Below, piece after piece: positions 28,401 through 41,100 of a DNA stretch of 64,000 bases. Under the pieces are notes generated by a model. The model was not told the DNA's origin, did not search any database, and was given only the letters and a program-made list of their open reading frames with translations. The position numbers were made by a program, and so were the translations under genes. The stretch's first letter is position 1. Every line of letters begins with the position of its first letter. Source of the stretch: Cytophaga aurantiaca DSM 3654 (GTDB taxonomy: Bacteria > Bacteroidota > Bacteroidia > Cytophagales > Cytophagaceae); the NCBI RefSeq assembly GCF_000379725.1, contig NZ_KB903621.1, forward strand, positions 248,001 to 312,000. Reading direction: 5' to 3'.

Positions 28401-30003
28401 TACAGGTGGTGTAGAGCGTGGTATTAATAATTGGTATGCTACCGGACAGGCATTTATTATGGGTGGAATAAATGTAGGCTGTGCGTATGATTGTAAAATC
28501 AAGAAAGGAGATTTCACACTCGTGTCGGCAACTATTTCGGCATATGTTTTTGCGCAATTACCTAGACCAAGTTATTTAGTCGGGAATGTTTCCATATCAT
28601 TCAAGATCATAAATATGTTTGGCGGAACTGCAACCTTCAATGTTAAGTTTGGAGAAGAATGTGTGAAGGAAGAGCTGGATAAAAATATTGTATTCATCGA
28701 ATCTATGCTTCCTTCAACAGGCTCTACAAATGTAGCGGTGACACAAAACATTGTAGTTAATTTTACGAAGCCTATTGAAAAATTCCATTTTGAATTAGCA
28801 GACGAAACAGACCCGGATAAAAAAGTTCAGTATAGAGGAATGTTATATCAATCGGATGTGATCGTGCGTTCCGGAGCAAAAATAATTCCGTGTGACTTTA
28901 AATGGAACTCTGATAAAACACAATTAACATTGGTGCCAAAAGAGTCTTATCCTGAAAATTCAGAAGTGGTAGCTGTTGTAGCGGTACGATTAGAGTGTGA
29001 TAAAGGTGCCGGTTGGGTAGCTAGCGGTGAAATTGAAAAAGATACAACTATTTTTCATACAAAACTTGAGCCGTATAAAATCGAAGTATCGAACGTGAAG
29101 TATGCGTACCCGATGCCGAGCATGAAAAATTATTATAAAAATGAAAGTAATACGGGTTACATAAATTTACTTTCATTGCCAATTAAACCGATGCGCATAC
29201 AACCAAACTTTGCGTATCAAGTGGTGTTTTTTGATGGTTCCACAGAGGTTGCGCGAGTTACCAATGTTACCGTAGTCAATCAAAATTCAAAAGATCAGTT
29301 TACGTATCCGATTCCAAATGCTTCGTTGCAGAATGGTAAAACGTACACGCTTAAACTTATGAAAGTAGAACTGGTTGATCAAACAAGGGATGTAAAAGTT
29401 AAGACCGATACAACCCAAAAAATAGGAACGTATGCGCAGGCACCTAAGGATACAACCATCTTAGAATATAATTTTACTGCTAGTAAGTTTGGAAGTTTTG
29501 CAGAGAAGATGGCTTATTACAATGTAACTGAAGTTGAAGTATCAGGCCGTGATGTAGTACATAGCTTAACACCAAACAGCAAAGATGTTAAGGCGAATAG
29601 TGCAGAAGGTTTTTCAGACATGGAAACATATGGTGTGATGATCGCAGCTGTAAAAGTCTCTGATGCGTTTGTGCGAACTTCAGGTGCTGATTTCTCTAAC
29701 GGATTTGCACTGAACGGTGTTCAGATGCCGGATAGTGTTGTATATAGTTATTACAGCAATACAATGCTTGTTCAATACAATGTGTTCAGTGAATTACAAA
29801 CACAAAACCAAGGTGTAACAGCCAAAGCGATTACCTGTACTGTGCAAAACGATATGAATACATGTGCTTCAGGCCGCGGTTCATCTACATTCCCTGCTGG
29901 TAAATATTATTACAAGATGGCTTATTACCTGCCTGGTAAAAACATAAAAACATCAGAAGTGACGATCGGATTTGATTTACCGTCACCAATTACAGTACCC
30001 TAA
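25432..30003 (+). CDS. Large secreted protein of the TANFOR/toxin cluster (1523 aa)
   Basis: Signal peptide MNKLLLVFFGVCFSISSSFAQ, then about 1500 residues of mostly beta sequence. Visible parts: a Ser/Gly linker GGGSSGGSGFGGS (about 563-575); a region with YRYWFVDAGV and GFNGGLYHHM (about 685-708) that, from memory, recurs in large proteins next to TANFOR-domain genes; a SbsA/Big_5-like Ig domain (about 1086-1215: LPSTGSTNVAVTQNIVVNF, TQLTLVPKESYPENSEVV). The C-terminus is not a T9SS sorting domain, so it is likely Sec-exported to the periplasm or surface by another route. No enzyme motif. First gene of the cluster; the Fn3-like gene follows after 5 bp. Confidence 0.85.
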   Translation: MNKLLLVFFGVCFSISSSFAQLNAMGAASRTLTSVENVVQGAQAKVDEIESVLNTVKNNNLYKSLIDGKEFKFPIGVLPSDADRNYALVINKVFMTPDGMYAEVFMKVTVSSKTTLYFLADRVPYSRSGGFAGDLRLYLLVTDSVQVGKGYNIEFKGLASSLKANQTSVNLAQGNIDDCCFITFNCKGFKDVTLTGSVNFDKKTIVSDSKTKAQVSIKYQIQAAKKVSNFTLELSDIPDFEFTNLPGFKCSMPHLIVDNSEVANAQDFALPQWYKDSVAVINNKNHVTAADTAGTGKIDGVQWKGVYIPSLVIDIPKAFKEKNPNEIVVITGEDIIIDGNGVTALTHAEGKNNTPFYDGTLKGWEYRIDQLNFNMIASCLSSASILGGITLPVSKKGAQDQVGFILLVSKNLADNDMSYAGKVSLENTGNKNGLINVQAFGLAKMQIRSADISFNYAAGQFSPSVSITGSLSLAPSKKTTDTSAAAQAKPAAGFGVVFQRLIISTQAPYIDIDRTHGGYCKMSTGGQTMSNFPVSIDTISLIKQSGGQRVGIQISLTVQLQKSGGGSSGGSGFGGSATFTIWAKRDAVTKKWEYDDFSLDQIIIDVNNDAFKLHGELSTFRGDTLYGTGFCGKIKLSLMKEKLVIEVAAIFGRTKEYIPSVDTPVDTAALGDNAISYRYWFVDAGVTFPVIPVAPMVGINGFNGGLYHHMEMLKPGALPKVQSTVSCKTTSGLTYVPNNNIHLGLLAGIGLQSVPTDAVFNGKITFGIEFNKSGGVNMLAFFGDVTIFTPPVNVPGSDKLKTAMKVVAVDSISANKDKTKAEKPVEEDPKGSVRVKWFTQYVFPTETFTGDFDVYVNVINVVTGGGEDKKAGHIAVMFSPTEKYVYMGVPSDPISLEVVKLFKCQAYFCAGNKLPVPPIMPLPAEFGTPPIDYNAMETGAGLSFGARVSLEGGFKGSANFLGCSVNPYAKLWVSAGFDILITQTSQPVYCTGGVERGINNWYATGQAFIMGGINVGCAYDCKIKKGDFTLVSATISAYVFAQLPRPSYLVGNVSISFKIINMFGGTATFNVKFGEECVKEELDKNIVFIESMLPSTGSTNVAVTQNIVVNFTKPIEKFHFELADETDPDKKVQYRGMLYQSDVIVRSGAKIIPCDFKWNSDKTQLTLVPKESYPENSEVVAVVAVRLECDKGAGWVASGEIEKDTTIFHTKLEPYKIEVSNVKYAYPMPSMKNYYKNESNTGYINLLSLPIKPMRIQPNFAYQVVFFDGSTEVARVTNVTVVNQNSKDQFTYPIPNASLQNGKTYTLKLMKVELVDQTRDVKVKTDTTQKIGTYAQAPKDTTILEYNFTASKFGSFAEKMAYYNVTEVEVSGRDVVHSLTPNSKDVKANSAEGFSDMETYGVMIAAVKVSDAFVRTSGADFSNGFALNGVQMPDSVVYSYYSNTMLVQYNVFSELQTQNQGVTAKAITCTVQNDMNTCASGRGSSTFPAGKYYYKMAYYLPGKNIKTSEVTIGFDLPSPITVP

Positions 30004-30008
30004 TTAAA

Positions 30009-32075
30009 ATGAAAAAAAGTATATTCTTATTCCTGACAATGTTTCTGTCACAGCTGATTTTTGCTCAGCAGGGCGATAGTCTTGGATTAATGACACAGGT
30101 TAAAACGAATAGCGTATTATTAAAATGGATTCCTTCCAACTACAATGCATGGATGGAAGGTTCCCGTTTAGGATATGTAATTCAGCGTACAGAAGTGCAG
30201 CAAGTGGATGGCAAGTGGAAAGTTGTTGGAACAGTTACGTTAACGTCTGAACCGATCAAGCCCTGGTCTGATGAGCGTATTGAAAAGGAAGCAGAAACAA
30301 ATCCGGATTTAAAAAATGCAAAAGTATTGGTTGCGGGAAGAATTTTTGAGGAGAACCTGGGTCCCAATCCTCCGGTTGGAAGTGTAACTGAAATACAAAG
30401 TCAAAAAGATTATCTGCACATCATGTCTGTGCTTGCCAGTTTATTGAAAAATAAATCATCGGAAGCGATGGGTTTATTTTACGAAGATAAAACAGCCTTA
30501 GCCGGAAAAACTTATTTGTATGAAGTGCGCCTGAATACACCTGCCAGAGAAGTTAAAGGAATTGCTGTTGCTGTAGTGGGTATACCTGCACAGTTACCGA
30601 ATGTATTGGGCTTTGATTATAAAGTAGTAAACAAAGCAGTAGAATTATATTGGCTTCAGGCTAAGTACTCGGGCTACTTTGCCTACGATGTTTACCGTTC
30701 TACATCAAAAACAGGTGTTTATACAAAGGTAAACAAAGATCCTTATATCGGAGAGATGGGCCTCAAGCTGGATGAGAAAAGAGTGAAGTACATCGATTCA
30801 TTTCCGGAAATGAATAAAACATATTATTATAAAATAAAAGCTATAAATGGTTTTGAGCAAACGAGCGCGTTTAGTGAAATACTGATGGTTAAAGCGGTTT
30901 CGTTTATTCAGCTTTCACCAACAATTACCAAAGCATCTTCCAAAGATAATTTACGCATTGATCTGGAATGGGAAGTGAGTGCAGAAGATAAAGGAAATAT
31001 TGTATCGTTTTCTGTATGGACTGCAAAAACTCAAAACGATGTAATGAAGAAATTAAATGACAAACCGATTTCCCCAACTACCTATACCTATACCGATGCA
31101 CGGTTAAATAAACCGACGTTCAATTATTACAGAGTATGTGCGTATGGTGTCACGGGCGATTCAGCCTGCTCTATTTTGAAAGATGGTTTTTTAGTGGATT
31201 CCTTTCCGCCGGCAAAACCGATTGTAGTATCGGGTATCTGTGATACCAATGGTGTAGTTACATTGATCTGGAAGAAAAATAAAGAAGAGGACATGTATGG
31301 CTATCGGATCTTCAGAACATACTATAAACATAAAGAACCGAATCGTATTACAGACTCTACGTTTAAAGACACGTTGTACATTGATAAAGTTGATGTTAAT
31401 TCCGGATGGAGAAAAATCTACTATGGTGTAGTGGCTATTGATCAAGTATTTAATGCCTCTATACAATCCACGTATTTTGAAGTTTTATTGCCGGATAAAG
31501 TGCCGCCGATCAGTGCTGTATTTAAAGATTTTAAAACGAATTATTCAGGTATTACACTCATGTGGACGTCTAGCCCCTCAGAAGATATTAAATACCAATA
31601 CCTCTATAAAAAATCTGAGTTTGAATTTCAGTGGCAGCCCTTTTTAAAACTTGGTGGAGATAGTTTGAAAATAACATCTATACGCGATACCTTAACACAA
31701 ACAGATGTGTGGTATCAATACAAGTTGGTGGCGGAAGACTCTTCAGGTCTTCGTTCGCCGGAGGAGCAAGTGATTCGTGTTCAGCAACCGGAAAAAGATC
31801 CGTTCCCGCAGGTGACAAATATTAAAGCAGTAGCAAGCAGACCAAATAAAATGATCAAGCTAACCTGGGATTTTAATAAACAGGCAGATGGCTTTAAGAT
31901 CATGCGTTCGCAAAACGGACAGCCGGTAGAGACCTACGAATTTGTAAAGGGAAGTAAACGCGAATTTTACGATACCTGGTTAACAACCAATACCGAATAT
32001 AGCTACGCCATTATAGCCGAACTGCCCGATGGCAGAGAGTCAGTAATGAGTGTTGTGATTAAAGTAACCTACTAA
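30009..32075 (+). CDS. Secreted fibronectin type III-like repeat protein (688 aa)
   Basis: Signal peptide MKKSIFLFLTMFLSQLIFAQ. After an N-terminal domain of about 180 residues come roughly five Fn3-like modules, recognised by repeated VELYWLQAKYSGYFAYDVYR / YYYKIKAINGFEQTS, LEWEVSAEDKG / YYRVCAYGVTG, TLIWKKNKEEDMYGYRIFR / YYGVVAIDQV, LMWTSSPSEDIKYQYLY / YKLVAEDSSG, and LTWDFNKQADGFKIMR / YSYAIIAELPDG. No catalytic motif, no T9SS tail. It begins 5 bp after the previous gene, so the two are surely cotranscribed and may form a complex. Similar Fn3 modules occur in the 2374-aa polyprotein of the same cluster. Confidence 0.87.
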   Translation: MKKSIFLFLTMFLSQLIFAQQGDSLGLMTQVKTNSVLLKWIPSNYNAWMEGSRLGYVIQRTEVQQVDGKWKVVGTVTLTSEPIKPWSDERIEKEAETNPDLKNAKVLVAGRIFEENLGPNPPVGSVTEIQSQKDYLHIMSVLASLLKNKSSEAMGLFYEDKTALAGKTYLYEVRLNTPAREVKGIAVAVVGIPAQLPNVLGFDYKVVNKAVELYWLQAKYSGYFAYDVYRSTSKTGVYTKVNKDPYIGEMGLKLDEKRVKYIDSFPEMNKTYYYKIKAINGFEQTSAFSEILMVKAVSFIQLSPTITKASSKDNLRIDLEWEVSAEDKGNIVSFSVWTAKTQNDVMKKLNDKPISPTTYTYTDARLNKPTFNYYRVCAYGVTGDSACSILKDGFLVDSFPPAKPIVVSGICDTNGVVTLIWKKNKEEDMYGYRIFRTYYKHKEPNRITDSTFKDTLYIDKVDVNSGWRKIYYGVVAIDQVFNASIQSTYFEVLLPDKVPPISAVFKDFKTNYSGITLMWTSSPSEDIKYQYLYKKSEFEFQWQPFLKLGGDSLKITSIRDTLTQTDVWYQYKLVAEDSSGLRSPEEQVIRVQQPEKDPFPQVTNIKAVASRPNKMIKLTWDFNKQADGFKIMRSQNGQPVETYEFVKGSKREFYDTWLTTNTEYSYAIIAELPDGRESVMSVVIKVTY

Positions 32076-32159
32076 TGAATATAGAAACGATGTATAGAAT
32101 ATGTGCATTGCGCAGATAAACAACACATCCGCTTTATATAAAAAGATAATTAACCATCT

Positions 32160-35100
32160 ATGAAAATGAGACCATTCATTTCAACCGCACTTTTGTTTTT
32201 TGCATTGATTTTTTCGAATGCATTGATTGCGCGTACGTATTATGTAAACGCTAATTACACCGGCACGACCGAAAACGGTTTGAGCTGGGCAACGCCGTTT
32301 AAAAAACTGGAGCCGGCTCTTGCTGTAGCTGCAGCGAGTGATGAGATCTGGATTGCGAAGGGAACGTATGTGGCACCTAGTGCTGGGTATTATGTAAATG
32401 TTGGCATGAATATTTACGGAGGATTCGCCGGAAATGAAACAAGTATTTACGAAAGAGATTTGGTCCTGAATAAAACGTTGGTCAAATCCAGTGTTCATGG
32501 GGCAATTTTTTTTCTCAAGAAGAACAGTTCATTTAAATTAGATGGCTTAGAAATGAGTGATTTTGGTGCTGGTATATACCAACAGCAAGATACCATCACG
32601 TTCACGTACAATTACGTTCCAACCGATTTTTTTAAAATCAATATTAATAATTGTAAATTTTATGATGGAGGCCTTGGTATAGGTGGTCCGTACGGTTCAG
32701 ATATTCTTGTCCAAAACACAACATTTTTTAATTTAAATTCTCCATTAGTGACGGTTAGTAATAATGGAACAAGTTATTCAGCTACTGACTTTCAATATGC
32801 AACAGTTAAATTTGATAATGTTACTGCTGGACAAAACAGTTCTGTAGCACTTTCTGTAACTAATACTAAATTAGAAGTTTCAAATTCTTCATTTAACGGA
32901 TATAACTCACCGTTATTTGTAGGTGATTATTATTCAACATCTATACAATCTACCGTTTTTACAGGGTGTAACTGTCAGATAATTTCCGGCAATTTGCTAG
33001 ATCCAAATGTTGTTATTGATGGCTGTACCTTTCAGGATTTCATGTTGAATTGTGGATTTATCAATTCAGGCAGGGTAAATCTTAAAATGAGTAATAGCAG
33101 TATTAAAAATGTTGTTACAAACAATAATTTTTTTACCCAGGATAGCATTGATTTTGACAATGTTGAACTGAAAAATATTACGTTAAATACGAAATTCTTT
33201 TCCCCTCAAGGCAATGTACGTATGAATAACTGCACCATTGATGGTGTTACAGCTGCGAGTGGTACTACTCAATTTTTGACTGCTCCTTTATTGTTGGATG
33301 TTCGGAACTCAACGTTTAAAAACAATGCCATGCAACTTTTTGAGCAAAATAATAACAGTGCAAAATGTAATTTTTACAATTGTGTATTTGATAATAATAC
33401 CGGCGTACTGGCTGATGCCTCTTATTATCCTGATATGATGTATTTAACAGGTGAAGATATACGTATTGAGAATTGTCAGTTTACAAATAACAGTTATACA
33501 AATAGCTTAAATAATTCTACAACTTCTGGCTTAGTAACAATAAAAGGCAGCAATAACAGATTGAATCTGATCAATACAACTTTTAAAAATAATAAAACGG
33601 TTTATATATCAGGCGCTGTATTGATTTATTCCAGTACATTAGAAGCACAAATAACAGATTGTATTTTTGATGGCAATACTACATCAAGTATAGATATGAC
33701 TGCAGTTGGAGCATTATACTTATCCGGTATAAGCTTAAATCCAATAAAATTTAAAAATACAAACTTCATCAATAATTATTCGAATAGTATTGGAGCTATT
33801 AATAGTGCAAACAATAGCCTCTTATTTGAAAATTGTTTGTTTCAAAAGAATAAATCAACTCAGGCAACATCTTCTGCCACTTATGTCGGATATCAGACAA
33901 ATGCTGGAGTTATTACATTAATGCAACACGGCGGAGGTAGTTTGATTCCAAGTAAAGTTTATTTTATTAATTGTAATTTTTTGGAAAATGAATCAACATC
34001 AGGCTTAGCTGGAATAGCTTGTCAATTTTATTGGGGTGATTTAGTTATTCAACAGAGTGTCTTTAAAAAAAATAAATCATTAGCACCAATCATATTAAGC
34101 GCATCCGCAAATATAAAACTTGAAAATTCGCTTTTTGATAATAATATTGTCAGTGGCATTAATCAATTTGGCAGTATTATCTATCATAGGGCAAATACTG
34201 CAGTGGACTGTATCTTTAATGTTTATAATTGTACCTTTGTAAATAATGGATCTTCAGGAATTTATTCTGTATTGAGTGGTGTTCAAGCAAACACTATTAA
34301 TAATTCTATTTTCTGGAATAATGGCACGAATCAGACACTTCGCTCAATAGGACCTTCTCCTATAATCAAAAATTCTAACATACAAGGCGGCGGTTATACA
34401 GGTACAAATTTGTACGATGTGAATCCTTTGTTTGAAGATGCAGCTGGCGGTAATTACCGTTTGTCCTGCCAATCTCCATTGATCAACAAAGGTAATAATG
34501 CCTATGCTTCCGGCTTCGACCTGGATGGCAAGGTCCGGATCTTTGCAGATACCGTTGACATTGGCGCATACGAAAAACAGGTAGACCCGGCAGTAGTGAA
34601 TATGGCTATCGTTCCTGATTTTACTATTCCTGCAACGGTATGTAAAGATGAAGTAGCAACAACAGTCAATGTTACTGGGAATCCTGCTAACTACATATAC
34701 CGTTGGAATTTTGGCAACGGACAAACATCTACACAAGTTGCCCCAACATTTTCTTACACACAGCCTGGTAGCTACTCGATTCAATTAACTGCATCTAATA
34801 TGTGCGGTCAATCAAATTCCATTACAAAACAAATTACAGTACGTGCAAACAATGCACCAACCATATCTACAGCTTCTGTCGTTTGTCCGGGTGACGAATC
34901 TGTTTATACAACAAATGCAACCTGCTCCAGTCTGGTATGGACAGTTACCGGCGGTAACATTACAAGTGGAAATAATACAACAAGCATACATGTAACATGG
35001 GGCAATGGTGCATCCGGTAATGGAAAAGTTGAGTTGCTTGCTACAGGTTGTGGTACCGGTGCCTGTGAAATTCCCGTGTCTATTGAGATTCCGATTACTC

Positions 35101-38100
35101 CTGTAAACTTTACCTTAGCAGGTAATACTAAAGTATGTCAGGGAAGCATCACACATTACGGTACGGTAAATAAAGATAAATCACCTTCAACCATGTATAC
35201 CTGGTCTGTAAAAAATGGAAATATTTACGGGACAAGTACAGGTTATAATCTTGCAGACATTGATGTACAATGGAGTACAACTGCTTTAGACGGGGTTGTT
35301 TATTTAACAACCTATAATGAATTTTTAAAGTGCGGCAGACAGGATTCATTTATTGTAGCATTACGTCCAACATTCCGTATAAGTGGTTCAACAGAAGCAT
35401 GCGGTAATGGATTCAACAATTATAGTGTCACTCCTACAATAAATGTGTTGTGGAATGTTGCAGGTACGGGTAACACGATCAATACTGCAGGAACAGCAAC
35501 GTGGGCAAATACAGAAGGTAGTTATAAAATAACAGCTGTACCTCAGAATTTAGATAATGCCTGCAATGCGATCGATACATTTATTGTACATGTTACTCCG
35601 CTACCTGTTGTAACAGGCATCACCGGAGAAAAAGAACTTATATTAAATTCTGTTGATACCTACACAGCCCAAACAGATATCAACCAAAACAATCTGAACT
35701 TTTTCTGGTCAACTCCCGGCGGATCAGTTTTGTCAACGTATGCAAATACGGCAACAATCAAAAGAGATAATTTCCTTCCGGATAATATTTCTGTTTTTGT
35801 AAAAACTAAAACAGGAAACTGTGCTTCTGCTCCGGTAAGTCTTGCGGTAACACAACAATTTGTGTATACCATTTCTGGTCCGGTGAATGTGTGTATTGGT
35901 GAGACGGGCTCATACACAGTCAATACAAATCCACTGAGTACATCAGATACGTATACATGGAAAAGTACATTGAGCGGTACATCCTTCACAGGAACTACGT
36001 TTGATGTAGCATTTACAAACCCGGGTACTCAGCAAATATTATTGACTGTTGTAAGCAATGGTAAAACATTTAACATTATAAGAAACGTTAATGTTAATTA
36101 TACTCCTTCCAAAATAAGTATTGAAGGCCCTGCAGTTATTGACCCTGCAGGTTTGCAGACTTCAACCTATACAATTAAAACTCCAGCGAATGCTGCGTAT
36201 ACCTACAACGTTACCGGAGGTGTAATACAAAATAAAACAGGAAATGTACTTACCGTTAAGTGGAGCGGTACAGAACCTTTTGAAATTACAGCAACAGATT
36301 ATTTTGGTGCATCAGCTTGTACAGGTGTTCCGGTGAAGTTCGTAGTGACGAAAGCGCGCGAGCTGGATAAATTATTTGCTGCAAGCAAGCCGGCTTGTTT
36401 GAATTCAAGTGTTGTATATACATTCACTATAGATGAGCATACAAAAGGTTTATCATGGAGTTTAAATGGCGGCGGTAATATTGTGCAAACAAATAACAAT
36501 ACTATAACGATTGAATGGACACAAACAGGTTCACATACACTTACATTAAATTATGATCGCTTTGGTGCGCAGGTAATAAGCTTGCCGATTGTTGTAAATG
36601 CATTGCCGCAGCCCCAGGTCAGTTCAGGTACAATATGCGGTACAAATGGTTTGACGTTGTCTACTACTCAAAATTATTCATCGTATCAATGGTATTTGAA
36701 CGATGCACTTACTGCTTTCTCAACGCTTGCAAACCCATCGATAATAAAAGAAGGGATGTACATAGCTCAGGTAACAGATAACAACGGTTGTGTAAATTCA
36801 GGAAGTGAATACATCAAACAGATTCCATTACCTAAAGCAGGTATATTCAGTTATGATAAACTTGCAGTTTGTTATGATGCTGCTTCATCTGCAAATACAA
36901 ACATCAGTCTTTCAACGTTTGAAGGGCAACACTACAACTATCAATGGTTTGTAGATAATGTTGCTGTCCCTGGAAATAATACGTATACGCTTCCGGTAGC
37001 TAAACCACTCAATGTACAACAAGTGTATTCGTATAAAGTGAAGGTTACGTTAGAGACATGCGAGCAGACTTCTGAAGTTGCATATGTTAGTGTAAGCCCA
37101 TGCAACGGTGGCATCGCAACCGGCTGCACAGAACCTTCGGTTTCTTTTGTTGTAAATTCATTGTCAGCGTGTCAGCCGATAACATTTACAAATACATCAC
37201 CTTCTACAGATGAGTTTGGCTGGAGCTTTGGTGACGGAACGTATTCAACTAAAAAAACTCCGGATCCAAAAACCTATACCGATGCAGGTTTATTTAATGT
37301 TCAGCTGACAAGACGTTGTCGTGGGTACGGGACTATTATTGAAGTTCCGGCTGCAGCTCTTTTCAAACTGGATGAGCCAGGCTGTAAAGGTCAATCATTA
37401 TTATTTAAAGATCTATCAGTAAATATTCCACTTAGAAAAATTGCTGAATGGAAATGGAACTTCGGCGATGGTACTGAAATAATAACTACATCAGGAGCAA
37501 GAGATCAGCGTCACGCATTTGCGGATACTGGTAAATACACAGTAAAACTTACTATTAAAGTTCCCAATGCTCAGGGCGATTTATGTGACTATTCGTATTC
37601 ACAGGTGTATCATATTACAGCTCCTCCGGTTGCAGACTTTCTGGTACTTGCACCTCTATGTACAGGATCTATCTATACTTTCATTGATAAAAGTGTTGTG
37701 ACATATGGCAGAGGTAATAATGAATGGACATTCAGCAATTCGCAAACATCTTATCGTGATACTACGTTACAACAATTTATTCCGGGCAATCAATCGGCAC
37801 AATTAAAAGTGACAGATTTGTTTGGCTGTACAAACACAAAGACAACAGCTCTTACGGTTACGGCTCCATATCAGATTGGTGCTATTACAAAAACATCAGC
37901 AGATACGTTATTGTGTAATGGAAGAAAAGTAACATTAACGGCTCCTCTTTCAGCAGTTGCTTATCAATGGAAAAAAGACGGCGTAGATATTTCCGGTGCA
38001 ACAGCTCAAACATATGATGTTACGCTGGCAGGAAACTATAGTGTTACGTATGCTCCTGCTATTGGCTGTACGGCAACCACAGGAATTCATAGAGTGAACA

Positions 38101-41100
38101 GTTATTCTGTACCGAATTTAGTTTCAGGAGAAAAACTGAATTGTGTGGGCAGTTCAATAACGATAAAAAGTAATTTGAGTCCATCGGACTATTCTTATAA
38201 ATGGAAACACAATACAGATAGTTTACCGGACAATAATGCTGATCTGGTACTCTACAACATTACCGCAGCACAAGCAGGTAATTATTTTGCAACGGTTACG
38301 CAAAGAGCAACGGGTTGTTTTGCAACATTGCCGGCATATGCGATTACTGTTAATCCAAATCCTGCTAAACCAAATATTTTTGCTGATGCATTAAATATCT
38401 GTTATAGCGGAACGACGAGCATTCATACAACAACTATCAAATCAGGAAATACATTCTCCTGGTATCAAAATGGCATTCAATTGACGTCTGTAGATACTGT
38501 GATTACTACGAACCCGTTGCCAGGAGATGCAACGATTTTTGTGAAAGTAAAAAGCAATGCAACAGGTTGTTCTACTTTATCCGATAATCTTATCATACGG
38601 GTTGCTCCTGCTATATCTATAGTACTTACAGGAGATACTGTAGTTTGCCAGCAAGTGTCTGCAGAATTAAGATCGGCACTAAGTACTGCTAATTTTGATT
38701 TTCAGTGGTATAAGAATGGTATAGCTTATGGATCAAATAATTCTAAGCTGTCGTTTTCTTCTATTCAGCAGGCAGATTCAGGATCATACAATGTTCGTGT
38801 GACCAGCAAAGGAACAACAAACCAGCTAGGTTGTACAGCTGTTTCAAACACCAAAACAATTAAGGTTAAGGCCACTGCTCCAACACCTGTTATTACAGGA
38901 GCTCCCGAATTCTGTTCAGGAAGCAGCACTACCTTAACAACAAATCTTGCTTCCAATTTTGTTTGGAATACAGGTGCAACAACACCTGCAATAACGGTAT
39001 CTTCAGGAGGTTCTTATTTTGTTACTTCAACAAATCCTGCTTCTGGTTGTACTGTAAAAACTACTCAATTGGTTACGCAAAATCCACTTCCGGATCTGAA
39101 CTTTATTCCTTCAGGTGAATATGCAAGATGCGGCACAAACAAAATTGCATTCGACGGACTTAACCCATACCCTACAACAAAATGGTTTATTAGCGGTCAG
39201 CTTTTCAGCACAAATAAAATTATTTATCCGATAGAATCCGGAAAATATACAGTAACCGTTTCAACCGCTAAAGGTTGCACAACTATTTCGGATACCATGA
39301 TCATTAATACCCAGGAGTGTGCTTGTTATGTAATCAATACCAATGATAGCGGTGATGGTTCATTACGTGAAGCGATCAACTGTTCAAATGATAAGCCGGG
39401 CAAAGATGCGATCAAATTTAATATTCCTGGTACAGGTCCGTTTATAATCAAACCAATCACAGCATTGCCTGTTATTAAAGATTCTGTTTTTGTAGACGGG
39501 TTTTCACAACCGGGTGGAGGTATATATAAGATCATACTTGACGGTTCAGCGAATACGATTGCGCAGGCACTGGTGTTAAAAGACAATCTGTCGAATGTAA
39601 AAATCTCAGGTCTTACGTTTATTGATTTCAAAACGGCAATTGGCTTATCTGCAGGTACATTTAATAATACGATAGAAAAAAATATTTTCAAGAATACAGA
39701 TAATACATCTGCTAACATTGTCATAAACGATAAAGCAAACAACAACCTTGTTCGCAACAATCAATTTGATGGAGGACGTTCAGCAATTGAACTTACTGCT
39801 AAGACAAATAACAATATTGTTGAATCCAATACAATTGCAAATACAGTAAATGGAGTTGAATTTAAAGGAGGTACAAAAAATACCGTTCGATTAAATACAA
39901 TTTCAGGTTCTACAGGAAATGGTATTTTAGTACAAAATGCTCCCGGCAATACCATTATTTCAAATACGATCGGTACATCTGCAAATAACGGTATCGTACT
40001 ACAATTAGGTTCTGACAGCACTACAATTTCTTCAAACTATATTGGAGTAGATGCTGCAGGTGTTATTCAAGCAAATCAGAAAAGTGGTGTGAGCGTTCTA
40101 ACAAATGTTAGAAACACAATTATCAGTAGTAATACGATTTCAGGAAATGCATTAAGCGGATTACTTATTAAAGGTCAACAGGCAACAATTAAAAATAATT
40201 TTATTGGGATAAACAGTTCCGGCACTATTTTGCCTAATAAAGACTATGGTATATATGCAGCGGATAGCGCAATGATTAGTGGCAACACAATTTCCAATAA
40301 CAAAAACTACGGCGTTCTGGTAACAAAATCTGCTACGGTTGTAAATAATACGATTGTAAATAATACTTCCGGCGGAATATATGCAGAAGAATTATTTAAT
40401 ACGATTTCTAAAAATAAAATTACAAATAGCACTACAACTGTTAAGGCAATTGACTTGCATGCAAGCACAACTACTCCGGGAAATGCAAATAAACAACCGG
40501 CAGTATTTAAAAGTTACAGAAGGTCAAGTTCGGGAGGGATCATCATAAGAGGTACGAGTGTTGCTGGTGATACTGTAGAAATATTTTATAATAACAACAG
40601 CCCTCAGCAGGCATTGTTCTATGTAGCGTCAACAAAAACAGATGCTGCAGGAAACTGGGAAATTGAAATTCCTCAGGGAGCTGCATTCAACCCGAGTGAT
40701 AAAAACTATTATTTAAATACTGCTACTAATTCTGTAAAAAATACTTCTGAACTTTCAACGCCATTCTTAACAGGCTGCTTCACGTGTGTGTGCGAAGTAC
40801 TAAATACAAACGATAGCGGAACAGGTTCATTGCGTGCAGTTATTGATGAGGCGAATGCAGGAGGCTGTATGACAATTAATTTTAAATTGACCTCTCCGGA
40901 TACAATTCAGTTAGCAACAGCGTTGAATCCAATCACTGTACCAGTTACTATTGTTGGACCGGCTTCAAGTGGACCGGATCCTATGATCTTTATAAAAGGG
41001 TCAAACACATTTAATGGATTTGTAGTCAATAATGAAGGAGCTAAAATTATTGATCTCGGCTTCACAAATTTTAAACAGGCTGTCGTTCTTAAAGGAGATT